64,000 bases of DNA from Methanococcoides sp. EBM-47 (GCA_001896725.1 MPPA01000001.1:1-64000), one strand, 5' to 3'. Numbered from the stretch's first letter, positions 26,044 to 35,318 are shown. Program-made: numbers and translations. The notes: generated by a model from the sequence alone, not told the origin.

Positions 26044-27279
26044 ATGTCCTATATTTTAGAGATAGACCCAGATATCGCTGAAGCACTGAAGCTTGAAGCG
26101 AACCGCCAGGACTACAAACTCAACCTCATAGCATCTGAGAACTATACGAGCCGTGCGGTCATGGAAGCACAAGGCTCTATAATGACAAACAAATATGCTG
26201 AAGGTTACCCTGGTAAGAGATACTATGGAGGCTGTGAGTTCGTTGATATTGCTGAAAACCTGGCAAGGGACAGAGCAAAGGCCATATTCGGCGCAGAGCA
26301 TGTGAACGTGCAACCCCACTCTGGCTCTGGTGCCAATATGGGCGTATATTTCTCCGTGCTTGAACCCGGGGACACAATAATGTCCATGGACCTTTCGCAC
26401 GGAGGACATCTTTCACACGGAAGCCCGGTCAACTTTGCCGGCCAGCTTTACAATATAGTACCCTATGGAGTATCTAAGGAAACAGAGACACTGGATTACG
26501 ATGTACTTATGGACATGGCAAAGCAGACAAGACCCCGGATGATCGTGTGCGGAGCATCTGCTTATTCCCGTACTCTTGATTTCAAGCGCTTCAGAGAGAT
26601 AGCCGACGAAGTTGGTGCATATCTGTTGGCTGATATTGCCCATATTGCCGGACTTGTGGCAGCAGGAGTGCATCCGAGTCCTGTACCTTACGCAGATTTC
26701 GTGACCACTACTACCCATAAGACCCTGCGTGGACCCAGAGGTGGGATGGTCATGTGCAAGGAGGAACATGCAAAAGCCCTTGACAAGGCCATATTCCCCG
26801 GAATACAGGGTGGACCTCTTATGCATGTGATAGCTGCAAAGGCTGTAGCCTTCAAGGAAGCACAGAGCAAGCAGTTCAAACTGGACCAGCAACAGACTGT
26901 AAAGAATGCAAAAATGCTCTCTGAGAGCCTCATTGAGAGAGATTTCAATATCGTTTCCGGAGGAACCGACAATCATGTAATGCTTCTTAATCTCAATAAG
27001 TTCGATATAACCGGAAAGGATGCAGAAGCAGCTATGAGCAAGGCTGGCATTATCCTCAACAAGAACACCATACCCTTTGAGACCAAAAGCCCATTCATTA
27101 CAAGCGGTATCCGGATAGGTACTCCCGCGGCAGCTACCCGGGGTATGAAAGAAATGGAAATGGTGGACATCGCAGGTTTCATAGAAAGCGTGATCCTCAA
27201 TATTGGGAACGAGCAGGCCCTTATGGAGATCAGCTCTGATGTGGAACAGCTCTGCAGCAGGTTTCCGATATATAGGTAA
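26044..27279 (+). CDS. glyA: Serine hydroxymethyltransferase GlyA
   Basis: PLP enzyme converting serine and tetrahydropterin to glycine and the methylene form. About 411 residues. '[19 protein letters not shown]', '[19 protein letters not shown]', and the PLP lysine in [13 protein letters not shown] (near 226) are diagnostic. The ATG at 26044 is preferred over TTG 26032. It lies 31 bases after purN and directly before folD. In Methanosarcina barkeri the homologue uses tetrahydrofolate rather than tetrahydromethanopterin; the neighbours here point the same way. Confidence 0.95.
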   Translation: MSYILEIDPDIAEALKLEANRQDYKLNLIASENYTSRAVMEAQGSIMTNKYAEGYPGKRYYGGCEFVDIAENLARDRAKAIFGAEHVNVQPHSGSGANMGVYFSVLEPGDTIMSMDLSHGGHLSHGSPVNFAGQLYNIVPYGVSKETETLDYDVLMDMAKQTRPRMIVCGASAYSRTLDFKRFREIADEVGAYLLADIAHIAGLVAAGVHPSPVPYADFVTTTTHKTLRGPRGGMVMCKEEHAKALDKAIFPGIQGGPLMHVIAAKAVAFKEAQSKQFKLDQQQTVKNAKMLSESLIERDFNIVSGGTDNHVMLLNLNKFDITGKDAEAAMSKAGIILNKNTIPFETKSPFITSGIRIGTPAAATRGMKEMEMVDIAGFIESVILNIGNEQALMEISSDVEQLCSRFPIYR

Positions 27280-27292
27280 AGAGGTGAATGGA

Positions 27293-28156
27293 GTGGTGGA
27301 CAAGGAATATAGTGCAAGGGTGATCGATGGTCGCAGCCTTGCAAAGAAGGTAGAGGAAGAAGTAAAAATGGGTGTAGAGGTCCTTAAAGCCGAGAAGGGT
27401 ATAACCCCAGGGCTTGCCACCATCCTTGTAGGGGAAGACCCTGCTTCAAAGATGTATGTGCGTCTTAAGCACAAGGCATGCGAAAGGGTAGGCATTCATG
27501 CAGAGGATCATGATCTTTCTGCCACGATCTCACAGGAGGAACTTATAGCTCACATTCATCAGCTTAACCAACGGAACGATATTCATGGGATACTGCTGCA
27601 GCTACCTCTTCCAAGGCATCTTGACGACAAGGATGCCATGCAGGCCATCGACCCAAAGAAGGATGCCGATGGTTTTCATCCTTGCAACATGGGAAATCTA
27701 CTGATAGGTAATGAGAAATTTGTTCCCTGCACTCCCAAGGGAGTTATCCGGGCAATGGAAGAGCATGGTATCCAGATACAGGGCAAGCATGCTGTTGTTG
27801 TCGGGCATAGCAATGTCGTGGGAAAACCCATGGCTGCAATGCTGATCAACCGCAATGCCACAGTTTCGGTATGTCACGTATTCACCCAGAACCTGGAACA
27901 ATACACCCTTGATGCTGACATACTCATAGTTGGCACTGGTGTCAAACATCTCATCAAGGCCGATATGGTAAAAGAAGGTGTTATTGTTTTTGATGTGGGG
28001 ATCACCGAGGAAGACGGAAAGGTATATGGGGATGTGGACTTTGAGAACGTTATCAAAAAAGCCTCCCTCATAACCCCGGTGCCCGGAGGTGTGGGACCAA
28101 TGACCATCTCCATACTCATGCAGCATGTACTGAGGGCAGCCAAAGATGCATCTTAA
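27293..28156 (+). CDS. folD: Bifunctional methylene-tetrahydrofolate dehydrogenase/cyclohydrolase FolD
   Basis: Interconverts methylene-, methenyl- and 10-formyl-tetrahydrofolate, supplying PurN. Conserved blocks: '[20 protein letters not shown]' with the catalytic YxxxK, '[18 protein letters not shown]', 'FHPCNMGNL', '[15 protein letters not shown]', the Rossmann '[17 protein letters not shown]' and '[14 protein letters not shown]' near the end. The start is a GTG; two adjacent GTG codons (27293, 27296) lie 5 and 8 bases after GAGGTGA, so either may be used. The ribosome site lies just after the glyA stop, which shows translational linkage. Confidence 0.93.
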   Translation: MVDKEYSARVIDGRSLAKKVEEEVKMGVEVLKAEKGITPGLATILVGEDPASKMYVRLKHKACERVGIHAEDHDLSATISQEELIAHIHQLNQRNDIHGILLQLPLPRHLDDKDAMQAIDPKKDADGFHPCNMGNLLIGNEKFVPCTPKGVIRAMEEHGIQIQGKHAVVVGHSNVVGKPMAAMLINRNATVSVCHVFTQNLEQYTLDADILIVGTGVKHLIKADMVKEGVIVFDVGITEEDGKVYGDVDFENVIKKASLITPVPGGVGPMTISILMQHVLRAAKDAS

Positions 28157-28186
28157 TTCATCGATTACATACTTTTCAGGTAAAAA

Positions 28187-29416
28187 ATGCTAATTGATGC
28201 AGAGATCTGCGACTTAAAGGTCGGTGATGAACACCCTGTGAGGATCATGGGAGTTATTAACCTCAGTCATGAGTCCTTTTACAGATCATCTGTGGTGAGC
28301 ATGGACTCCATACTGGAGATGGCACACAGTATGGTGGATAACGGTGCCACTATCCTGGATATAGGAGCACGTTCCACATGGCTGCTGGCAAAGCCTGTGA
28401 TAAGCAGGGAAGAAGAAATGCAAAGGCTTGTACCCGCGCTCGATATTCTGAGAGATAATGTTGATGTTCTCATTTCTGTGGATACGATGTTTGCTGACAT
28501 TGCTGAAAAGGCCCTTGAACTGGGAGCCGACATGATCAATGATGTCTCTGGTTTCAAGGCTGATGAAAGGATGCTGGATACTCTGGTGGAACATGGCTGT
28601 CCTGCAGTGGCCATGGCCACTGAGAAGGTCCCCGGTGATCCGATAGGTCTGGATGCCACAATGGACGCCCTTGCCAGCATAATTAGGCAGGCATGTGATA
28701 AAGGCATGGATACCAGTAAGCTTGTTCTGGACCCTGCAATAGGTAAATGGACGCCTGAAAAGATGCCAATATATGATTTTGAGACCATCGACCAGTTCGA
28801 AAGACTAAGGACGTTCCATAAACCCCTCCTTGCAGCAATATCGCGCAAGTCATGTATCGATGCGGTGCTGCATCGGCCGGTAGAGGATAGGTTATATGGG
28901 ACCCTGGCTGCTACTGCCATTGTGGTACATAAGGGAGCTCATATCATAAGGACACACGATGTGTCACAAACAGTGGATGTGGTAAAAGTGGCAGCAGCCA
29001 TGCGCAGCAGGCACCTTATGGTAAAAGAAAATGGATTTGAGGTCTCTGTACTGAACATTGTGGACCCTGAAGATGCTGTGCGGAACATGAACGAGATGGG
29101 GGTCACCGGGACCGGAGCCCAGATCATGAAAAAGAAATCCGTGTTAAGAGTACTGAGGATATCCAATATAACCACCACAGAGGCCCTTATTATCAAGCAG
29201 GAGATACTGGCAAGAGGGGGCGATGCAGCTCTTGAACGCAATGCCGTGTCCCATGAGACAGAAAGCACTGATATCCTGGTAATGGGAACATTACTGCAAC
29301 TGGAAAAACTTGCTAAGAAACTAGAGCGTCAGGCCCGTAACCTGCCTGTTATTTCTAGGATGATCCTAGATACACTGCAACTTGATGATAATGTGGATCA
29401 TCGTTATTTGAGGTAG
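28187..29416 (+). CDS. Dihydropteroate synthase-like protein with C-terminal extension
   Basis: A TIM-barrel pterin-binding protein of 409 residues. 'IMGVINLSHESFYRSSVV' is the DHPS N-terminal signature, followed by 'MVDNGATILDIGARST', 'VLISVDTMFADIAEKALE', 'INDVSGFKAD', 'KLVLDPAIGKWTPEK' and 'HIIRTHDVSQTVDV'. Residues about 280-409 add a domain not found in bacterial FolP ('ITTTEALIIKQEILARGGDA'). Methanogen proteins of this layout are thought to serve folate or methanopterin synthesis. Position between folD and metV supports a pterin role. Which pterin it makes cannot be read from sequence. Confidence 0.85.
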   Translation: MLIDAEICDLKVGDEHPVRIMGVINLSHESFYRSSVVSMDSILEMAHSMVDNGATILDIGARSTWLLAKPVISREEEMQRLVPALDILRDNVDVLISVDTMFADIAEKALELGADMINDVSGFKADERMLDTLVEHGCPAVAMATEKVPGDPIGLDATMDALASIIRQACDKGMDTSKLVLDPAIGKWTPEKMPIYDFETIDQFERLRTFHKPLLAAISRKSCIDAVLHRPVEDRLYGTLAATAIVVHKGAHIIRTHDVSQTVDVVKVAAAMRSRHLMVKENGFEVSVLNIVDPEDAVRNMNEMGVTGTGAQIMKKKSVLRVLRISNITTTEALIIKQEILARGGDAALERNAVSHETESTDILVMGTLLQLEKLAKKLERQARNLPVISRMILDTLQLDDNVDHRYLR

Positions 29417-29418
29417 CT

Positions 29419-30027
29419 ATGATCATCTCTTCTTCAAAAACATTCGAGGAAGTGCTTGTTTTCCTTGAAGGAATTGACAATGTGTTCGTGATAGGTTGCA
29501 ATGTCTGTGCAGCAAGGTTACATGTGGGAGGTGAGCCTGAAGTGCTTGACATGTGCGCAAAACTGAAAGCTGCCGGAAAGAACGTGGTCGGTTGGGCCCT
29601 GCCCACAGCCGCCTGCAGTATCCAGTCCTATGAAAAGCTTGTGGAGAAAGGTCCGGGTATACAGAAGGCTGATGCCATCCTTGTCATGGCATGTGGCAGT
29701 GGCACTTCAGTAGTGTCCATGCTCGTAGATGTGCCTGTCTATCCTTCCAATAATACTGATTCTCTGGGAGGGAGGTCACAGGAACAGGTCATCCCCCATC
29801 TTTGTGAGATGTGTGGTGCATGCAATATACAGGAGTTCGGTGGTATATGTCCTAAAGCAAACTGCCCGAAAGGTCTGCTCAACGGTCCATGTGGAGGCTC
29901 CATATCCGGTAAATGTGAGGTCGACACGGAACAGGAATGTGCATGGGAACTCATATACAGACAGCTTGAAAAAACAGGAAGGTTGAAACTACTGGAAAAG
30001 ATAATTGGTCCAAGAGACTACAACTGA
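29419..30027 (+). CDS. metV: MetV-like protein (methylenetetrahydrofolate reductase C-terminal domain family)
   Basis: A 202-residue cysteine-rich protein. 'VFVIGCNVCAARLHVGGEP' is in the N-terminal part. The zinc or iron-sulfur motif is spread over 'CEMCGACNIQEFGGICPKAN' and 'CPKGLLNGPCGGSISGKCEV'. In acetogens and Methanosarcina such proteins pair with MetF in methylene-tetrahydrofolate reduction. It begins two bases after the DHPS-like stop, so it belongs to the same transcript. No metF gene follows, only an AT-rich gap, so the partner must be elsewhere if present. Confidence 0.85.
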   Translation: MIISSSKTFEEVLVFLEGIDNVFVIGCNVCAARLHVGGEPEVLDMCAKLKAAGKNVVGWALPTAACSIQSYEKLVEKGPGIQKADAILVMACGSGTSVVSMLVDVPVYPSNNTDSLGGRSQEQVIPHLCEMCGACNIQEFGGICPKANCPKGLLNGPCGGSISGKCEVDTEQECAWELIYRQLEKTGRLKLLEKIIGPRDYN

Positions 30028-30369
30028 TGAATTTAATTTTGATCTAACGATCCCAAAAAATAGCAAAAGAACACGTATAAAGGAATGCATATCAGCGCCA
30101 GGAAATACAAGGGTGCGAAGGCAATTGCTAATTAAAAGAAAGTGGCATGTAAGTACGAATGAAAAAGTTCAGCGAACTCTGATCTTCCTGAATTCCCTTT
30201 TACATCCATATAGGAATCTATTTATAGCATAATAAGGGTTGATTATTCGATATGTCTACTCCGACATAACGCTGCTGACAGCACTTAAGAAGATAATATT
30301 ACATGACTAAAGTCTGCCGGCAGCGAAATCCCAACGTGTTCATAATATATGTAAAAGATGGTGTTCCGC
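30028..30369. other. Gap after metV carrying the promoter and operator of modABC
   Basis: No gene is supported here. A short overlapping frame at 30005-30232 has no family character and is rejected. The right part contains TATTTATA (about 30220-30227) and a ModE-type operator at 30248-30271, with a leader of roughly 100 bases before modA. No trace of a metF reading frame was seen. Confidence 0.5.
30248..30271 (+). promoter_or_regulatory. ModE-type molybdate operator upstream of modA
   Basis: CGATATGTC, six bases, GACATAACG: arms TATGTC/GACATA pair perfectly and are framed by CG at both ends, 24 bases in total. This layout closely resembles the Escherichia coli modA operator as I recall it (CGTTATAT... 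ACATAACG). It lies about 25-30 bases after a TATA-like TATTTATA, at the expected transcription start, so a bound repressor would block initiation. A ModE homologue is encoded at 33258-33806. Binding by that protein is inference. Confidence 0.65.
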
Positions 30370-31200
30370 ATGGATAAAAAAACCCAGGTATTACTTCTTG
30401 TTGCAATAGTGATCATTATGACAATAGCTCTTGCTATTGTATTCACGAGTTCAAATGATGAAGGTCAGCAAGCTGGACAACATGACCAGCAACGAGGACC
30501 ACAGTCTACACAGATCAATGTTGCTGCAGCTGCTAGCCTCACTGAAGCATTCATGGAAATTGAAAAAGAGTTCGAAGGGGAAAATCCAAACATCGACATT
30601 GTTTATAACTTTGCAGCATCAGGAACTCTTCGCACACAGATAGAAGCTGCACCGGAAACTGCTGATGTATTTGCTTCGGCGGCTGAGGACCAGATGGACA
30701 TGCTCGCATCTAAGGGACTTATATATAACGCCACCAGGAAGGATTTCGTAGAAAACTCGCTGGTAATGGTAGTTCCAGTAGGAAACGATCTTGGACTTAC
30801 CGGTATACAGGACCTTACCAAGACCGAAGTGGAAAAGATCTCCATTGGTAACCCTGATACCGTACCTGCTGGAAAATATGCAAAAGAATCACTGACCACT
30901 GCAGGGCTTTGGGATAACTTATCGAACAAGATGCTCTTAGCCGAAAATGTAAAACAGGCCCTTGTCTATGTAGAAACCGGAGAAGCTGAAGCCGGATTTG
31001 TGTTCAGTACCGATGCATCATCGGCAGATCATGGTTCAATAAAGATCATTAGCTCAGTACCTGTAACCACACCGATCACATATCCAATAGCTATATTGTC
31101 ATCAACACAGCACAAGGAAGATGCACAACTGTTCGTAGACTTCGTTACCGGGGAAAAAGGTAAGTTCATACTGGAGATGTATGGTTTCACTATTCCCTGA
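30370..31200 (+). CDS. modA: Molybdate/tungstate ABC transporter substrate-binding protein ModA
   Basis: A 276-residue periplasmic-type binding protein held by an uncleaved N-terminal membrane anchor (VLLLVAIVIIMTIALAIVF); no lipobox cysteine. After a Q-rich linker come 'INVAAAASLTEAFMEIEKEF', 'NFAASGTLRTQIEAAPETAD', 'GNPDTVPAGKYAKESL' and 'VYVETGEAEAGFVFSTDA', the ModA ligand-site blocks. ATG 30370 has GGTG six bases upstream; ATG 30358 has no such site. First gene of modABC. Whether it prefers molybdate or tungstate cannot be decided from sequence. Confidence 0.93.
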   Translation: MDKKTQVLLLVAIVIIMTIALAIVFTSSNDEGQQAGQHDQQRGPQSTQINVAAAASLTEAFMEIEKEFEGENPNIDIVYNFAASGTLRTQIEAAPETADVFASAAEDQMDMLASKGLIYNATRKDFVENSLVMVVPVGNDLGLTGIQDLTKTEVEKISIGNPDTVPAGKYAKESLTTAGLWDNLSNKMLLAENVKQALVYVETGEAEAGFVFSTDASSADHGSIKIISSVPVTTPITYPIAILSSTQHKEDAQLFVDFVTGEKGKFILEMYGFTIP

Positions 31201-31214
31201 TCCGGGCGAAACCC

Positions 31215-31883
31215 ATGATCGGTCAAATATGGTTCCCTTTATACATAACGCTTAAGATATCGTTTGTATCCTCTTTAATAGTGGCGATACTGGGCACATT
31301 GATATCCTATATACTGGCCAGAAGGGAATTCATGGGTAAGTGGCTTATCGATTCATTGATCACCCTTCCTATGATACTCCCCCCTACAGTAACAGGATAT
31401 ATGCTGGTCGTGCTTTTGGGAAAGAATGGGGTCCTTGGAAAGGTCTTGTTCGACCTGACAGGGATCAAATTGCTTTTCACCTGGCAAGCAGCAGTAATAG
31501 CTGCATTTGTAGTATCTCTGCCCCTTATGGTCAAGACTGCTACCGCTGCCATAGAGGCTGTGGACAGAGAGCTGGAATATGTGGCCTATACCTTGGGAAG
31601 GAGCGAGCTTGAAACTGCATTTTTGATCACCCTTCCCCTTGCGAAGAAAGGTATATTTGCCGGTATCGTGCTTAGCTTTGCGAGAGCTGTTGGGGAGTTC
31701 GGTGCAACGCTTATGGTCGCCGGGAACATACCTGGCAGGACAAACACCATGGCTATCTCCATTTACAGTGCATTTCAAAGCGGGAACAGTGAACTTGCTA
31801 ACACATTGGTGATAGTGCTCGTGCTGATGTCCCTTGTATCTATGGCTGTCACCACAAAACTTGTAAATAGCTGGAAGATCTGA
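31215..31883 (+). CDS. modB: Molybdate ABC transporter permease ModB
   Basis: A 222-residue membrane protein with five to six predicted helices. The EAA loop reads 'VDRELEYVAYTLGRSELETA' and continues 'FLITLPLAKKGIFAG', followed by 'SFARAVGEFGATLMVAGNIP', the typical ModB/CysT sequence. It starts 14 bases after modA and ends 11 bases before modC, so all three form an operon. Confidence 0.95.
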   Translation: MIGQIWFPLYITLKISFVSSLIVAILGTLISYILARREFMGKWLIDSLITLPMILPPTVTGYMLVVLLGKNGVLGKVLFDLTGIKLLFTWQAAVIAAFVVSLPLMVKTATAAIEAVDRELEYVAYTLGRSELETAFLITLPLAKKGIFAGIVLSFARAVGEFGATLMVAGNIPGRTNTMAISIYSAFQSGNSELANTLVIVLVLMSLVSMAVTTKLVNSWKI

Positions 31884-31894
31884 GGTTTAAATAC

Positions 31895-33013
31895 ATGGGG
31901 ATCAAAGTTGATTTTAAAAAACGGTTTTACAAACACAAAAACATGAAGAAAAAAAAAGATCCCTCTTTCACTTTGGATGTCAACTTTGAAGCAGGCAACG
32001 AACTTGTAGTACTTTTTGGCCGATCTGGTTCAGGAAAGACCACGACCTTAAGATGCATTGCCGGCCTGGAAAAACCCAATGAGGGAAAGATCATTGTGAA
32101 CGATAGAGTATACTTCGACTGCAATGGGAACGTAGACCTGCCTCCACAGCAGCGTGTTCTTGGCTACGTATTTCAGAACTACGCCCTTTTTCCCCACATG
32201 GACGTAAAGAAAAACATCACATATGGGCTCAGGGGAAGGACAGGGCATGAAAAGGAGAACAGAATGAAAGAAATGCTCCGTCTTTTACATATAGAGGGAC
32301 TGGAGGACCACTTCCCATCACAGCTTTCAGGTGGACAGAAACAACGTGTGGCTCTGGCCCGTGCTCTGGCACCCGGACCCGACATATTGCTATTGGACGA
32401 ACCTTTTTCCGCACTGGATATGGTCGTGCGTATGAAATTGAGGGAAAGGATAAAACTGATCCAGAAAGAACTGAACATACCCGTGCTTTTCATCACCCAC
32501 AACCCTGTAGAGGCTTTCACCCTTGCTGACAAGATCGTAGCGTACCATGAAGGGGCGGTGCAGCAGATAGGAACGCCTGATGAAGTGTTCTACCGACCGA
32601 ACAACAGGCATGTAGCAGAACTTGCCGGTGTGACAAATATATTTGATGATGCTATGTTCATACGCCATATAGATGAACATAGAACACTGTTCAAGGCAGG
32701 GGACCTGAGCATAATTTCCAGGCACATTGATCTTGGACCTGGTGAAGGGGTATCATGGGGCATACGACCGGAAAATATCATCCTTGCAGGTTCCAACAAG
32801 GATAATATAGAGGTTCATGAAAACCATTTCAGCGGGAAAGTTATAAGCATAGTCAACAAAGGTACGAGCAAGCTCATAGCAATTGGACCGGGCAACGAGA
32901 GAAGGATACTGATCTCTGAAGTATCGAACAAAGCGTATGAAGAACTTAACCTTTTTCAGGGATGCTGTTGCACATTTTCATTTGCATCCAGGGATGTATT
33001 GATATTCACCTGA
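31895..33013 (+). CDS. modC: Molybdate ABC transporter ATP-binding protein ModC
   Basis: A 372-residue ABC ATPase: Walker A GRSGSGKTT, Q-loop 'VFQNYALFPHMDV', signature LSGGQKQRVALARALA, Walker B ILLLDEPFSALD and H-loop 'FITHNP'. The C-terminal region (about 255-372) is the TOBE/Mop-like domain that binds oxyanion and gates transport ('WGIRPENIILAGSNKDNIEV'). Its N-terminus has an unusually basic stretch (KKRFYKHKNMKKKK). Last gene of modABC. Confidence 0.93.
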   Translation: MGIKVDFKKRFYKHKNMKKKKDPSFTLDVNFEAGNELVVLFGRSGSGKTTTLRCIAGLEKPNEGKIIVNDRVYFDCNGNVDLPPQQRVLGYVFQNYALFPHMDVKKNITYGLRGRTGHEKENRMKEMLRLLHIEGLEDHFPSQLSGGQKQRVALARALAPGPDILLLDEPFSALDMVVRMKLRERIKLIQKELNIPVLFITHNPVEAFTLADKIVAYHEGAVQQIGTPDEVFYRPNNRHVAELAGVTNIFDDAMFIRHIDEHRTLFKAGDLSIISRHIDLGPGEGVSWGIRPENIILAGSNKDNIEVHENHFSGKVISIVNKGTSKLIAIGPGNERRILISEVSNKAYEELNLFQGCCCTFSFASRDVLIFT

Positions 33014-33257
33014 GTTTAACACTTTTTTTAGTTAGTAATACAACTTCATATAATATATCCAAACAGCACTGTAAATTAATTAATCAATTGTATTAAGTTG
33101 TTGGAAATACATCATATCAAGATAAGAATATGACAATAGGTTTTCTGGAAAATGGTAAATACAACCCATCACTAAAAATTGCATACAGGATAGCAGATGT
33201 CTGAACACCACATTAGACAAGCTATTTATATTCGATGGCAGTGACATTTAAAAAGAT

Positions 33258-33806
33258 ATGGAAACAAGAGCAAAAGTCTGGATCACAGAAGACGGAAAGC
33301 CCGTAATAGGAGAAGGCAAAGTTGCCCTCCTTAGGGCCATAGATGAAGAAGGATCACTACGTAAAGCATGCATCAAATTAGATATATCTTATAAGCATGC
33401 ATGGCTGGTACTCAATAAGATGAGTGAACGCCTGGGAGAAGATGTAGTATTGACAGTAAGAGGAGGAAAAGCACAGGGTACCTTTCTCACCGATGCTGGC
33501 CGCAAACTCATAAAAGAATATGATATGAGCAAGCAGTTGCTCAATGATACGATGCATGATGAGACATTCATGGAGGACCTTGGCTTATACATTTCTGCCC
33601 GCAACAGGATACCTGCAAAGGTCGTTGAAGTGGAAAAGGGAGATATAGCCTCCAGGATCAAATTATCCATAGAGGCTACCATACTTAGTTCACTGATCAC
33701 CACCGAGGCAGTGGAAAAACTGAATATAAAGGAAGGAGACGAGGTCTTTGCAGTGATCAAGTCCACTGAAGTGCTCATTGGTAAAAGGGCAATAAAGGAA
33801 CATTGA
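33258..33806 (+). CDS. modE: ModE-like molybdate-responsive regulator (HTH + Mop/TOBE domain)
   Basis: A 182-residue protein with an N-terminal LysR-type winged HTH of ModE ('LLRAIDEEGSLRKACIKLDI', 'SYKHAWLVLNKMSERLG', 'VRGGKAQGTFLTDAGRKLI'). One C-terminal Mop domain (about 115-182) contains 'SARNRIPAKVVEVEKGDIAS' and 'EGDEVFAVIKSTEVLIGKRA'. The bacterial protein has two Mop units; here there is one, as in other short ModE proteins, and molybdate would be bound across a dimer. It lies downstream of modABC with its own promoter region (244 bases). The ModE-type operator before modA is its probable target. Confidence 0.9.
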   Translation: METRAKVWITEDGKPVIGEGKVALLRAIDEEGSLRKACIKLDISYKHAWLVLNKMSERLGEDVVLTVRGGKAQGTFLTDAGRKLIKEYDMSKQLLNDTMHDETFMEDLGLYISARNRIPAKVVEVEKGDIASRIKLSIEATILSSLITTEAVEKLNIKEGDEVFAVIKSTEVLIGKRAIKEH

Positions 33807-33841
33807 TGTTTTTTAGCCTCCATAACCTTTTTTTCAAAACA

Positions 33842-34939
33842 TCACGTACACTTTTTTCGGAACATACCATGGACCATGAGGGGAAGTAACACAATTGCAA
33901 ACACAAGCTGAATGTATGGTGGTACAATATCTGCTCCACTTCCCACAACTGCAGCTGCCTGTATCCCAAGGCTCAGATATATGTAATCCAGTAGCAGGCC
34001 AAATCCTATGGAACAGACCGCTATCATACCAACATAGACCATAGCAGTTCTTTTTCCCAGAAATTTAAGCACCATAGTTATGGTTGTAGCGTTGGTTGCC
34101 GGTCCTGCAAGTAGAAATACAAAAGCGGTACCTGGGCTCATCCCTTTTGCAACCAGTGCTGCAGCAAGAGGGGTAGATGTAGTTGCACAAATGTAGAGAG
34201 GTATACCTATTAGGAGCATTATCAGCATTGGAAAAATTCCACCTCCCAGATAGGAGCTGATAACTTCTTCAGGTACCAAGTATGCAATAACACCTGCAAT
34301 TAGGGTCCCTATGATCAGCCATTTTGAAATATCCCCAAGAAGGTCCACAAATGCATACTTGATACCAGCTGATATCCTGGAAACTATACCAATGTCATTA
34401 TTCGAAGAGCATGTTCCATCTGAAGATGAGCAGCCACAATCTTGAGCGGCAGGGGAGTGCATCATGACAAGAGGTTTGCTTATGAGGGAACGTTCCTCAG
34501 TTGCTGCTGAAAAGTTTTCAACTATACCTGCTGCAATAGCTGTGAAAAGCGTGGCCACTGGTCTGAAGACCGTCATTATGGGATCGAGCAAAGCATAGGT
34601 GATCGCAATGGAATCAACTCCTGCTTCTGGTGTAGAGATCATGAAGGATAATGTTGCCCCATTTGTTGCACCTCTTTTCTTGAGGGACAGAGCTATGGGT
34701 ACCACACCACAGGAGCATAGTGGCAGTGGCAAACCCATGATAGATGCATTGATCACAGACCGTATTTTTCCTGCTGATTCACCCAGGTAGGCCAACACTT
34801 TTTCATCGGGTATAAGTACATGCAGTATCCCTGCTATCAAAAATCCCATAAAAAGATAAGGGGACATTTCAAGGAAAAGTGACCAGGATGCCAACACAAT
34901 GCCATATAGGACCTCTATGATCGATATTTCAGATATCAT
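33842..34939 (-). CDS. DUF318/YraQ-family permease, probable metal efflux
   Basis: A membrane permease of about 365 residues with eight or so helices in two halves. Each half carries the family signature: 'INASIMGLPLPLCSCGVVPI' in the first and 'MLLIGIPLYICATTSTPLAA' in the second. A cytoplasmic loop between the halves is cysteine-rich (DCGCSSSDGTCSSN, near 185), a possible metal site. Start ATG 34939 overlaps the stop of the SmtB-like regulator (ATGA), so the two are translationally coupled. Linkage to a zinc-type sensor supports metal export. Relatives (SO_0444) have been tied to copper or zinc export, but many are uncharacterised. Confidence 0.82.
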   Translation of the reverse strand: MISEISIIEVLYGIVLASWSLFLEMSPYLFMGFLIAGILHVLIPDEKVLAYLGESAGKIRSVINASIMGLPLPLCSCGVVPIALSLKKRGATNGATLSFMISTPEAGVDSIAITYALLDPIMTVFRPVATLFTAIAAGIVENFSAATEERSLISKPLVMMHSPAAQDCGCSSSDGTCSSNNDIGIVSRISAGIKYAFVDLLGDISKWLIIGTLIAGVIAYLVPEEVISSYLGGGIFPMLIMLLIGIPLYICATTSTPLAAALVAKGMSPGTAFVFLLAGPATNATTITMVLKFLGKRTAMVYVGMIAVCSIGFGLLLDYIYLSLGIQAAAVVGSGADIVPPYIQLVFAIVLLPLMVHGMFRKKCT

Positions 34940-35286
34940 GATTCCACCTCCTTCGCGTGTAGCTGGCACATTTCCACCAGTACGCTAACATGCTCATCGG
35001 CCAGATGGTAGACGGTGAACCGCCCTTCTCTTGTTGTCCTCACGAGGTCCAGCTGACGTAGAGTGCGTAAGCTATGAGAGATGGCCGATTGTGATTGACC
35101 CAGAATGTTTTCAATATCGGTTACACACAATGGACATTGCTGCAAAAGTAACAGGATCTGCAGGCGTGTTTTGCATTGCAATGCACCAAAGATCTGAGAT
35201 ATGCGACTGAGCACCTTATCGGAGGGTAACCTTTTGATCATATCTTTGATCGCTACATCGTCGATACATGAGTGTGTCATATACAT
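34936..35286 (-). CDS. ArsR/SmtB-family metal sensor with alpha5-type zinc site
   Basis: A 116-residue winged-helix repressor. The HTH 'VTDIENILGQSQSAISHSLR' and wing 'RTTREGRFTVYHL' are typical of ArsR. A cysteine pair lies in the alpha3 position (C51, C54). The C-terminal helix carries D97, H99, H110 and E113 with spacing 0, 2, 13, 16, the same as the alpha5 zinc ligands of SmtB/ZiaR. Zinc (or cobalt) sensing is therefore likely, and release from DNA would induce the coupled permease. A perfect inverted repeat just upstream is its probable operator. ATG 35280 is an alternative start two residues in. Confidence 0.9.
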   Translation of the reverse strand: MYMTHSCIDDVAIKDMIKRLPSDKVLSRISQIFGALQCKTRLQILLLLQQCPLCVTDIENILGQSQSAISHSLRTLRQLDLVRTTREGRFTVYHLADEHVSVLVEMCQLHAKEVES

Positions 35287-35288
35287 GA

Positions 35289-35312
35289 ATATATGAACAT
35301 TAGTTCATATAT
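35289..35312 (-). promoter_or_regulatory. Palindromic SmtB/ArsR-type operator
   Basis: Perfect ten-base inverted repeat: ATATATGAAC (35289-35298), spacer ATTA, GTTCATATAT (35303-35312). The core TGAAC...GTTCA matches the 12-2-12 type of SmtB/CzrA operators. It starts two bases upstream of the regulator ATG, so a bound repressor would sit on the promoter or start site and control both the sensor and the permease. Confidence 0.75.
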
Positions 35313-35318
35313 CTAACC

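Noticed and set aside
30005-30232. Possible small gene after metV
   Set aside because: It starts inside metV, has no ribosome site and no homology I recognise; tested also as a metF remnant without success.
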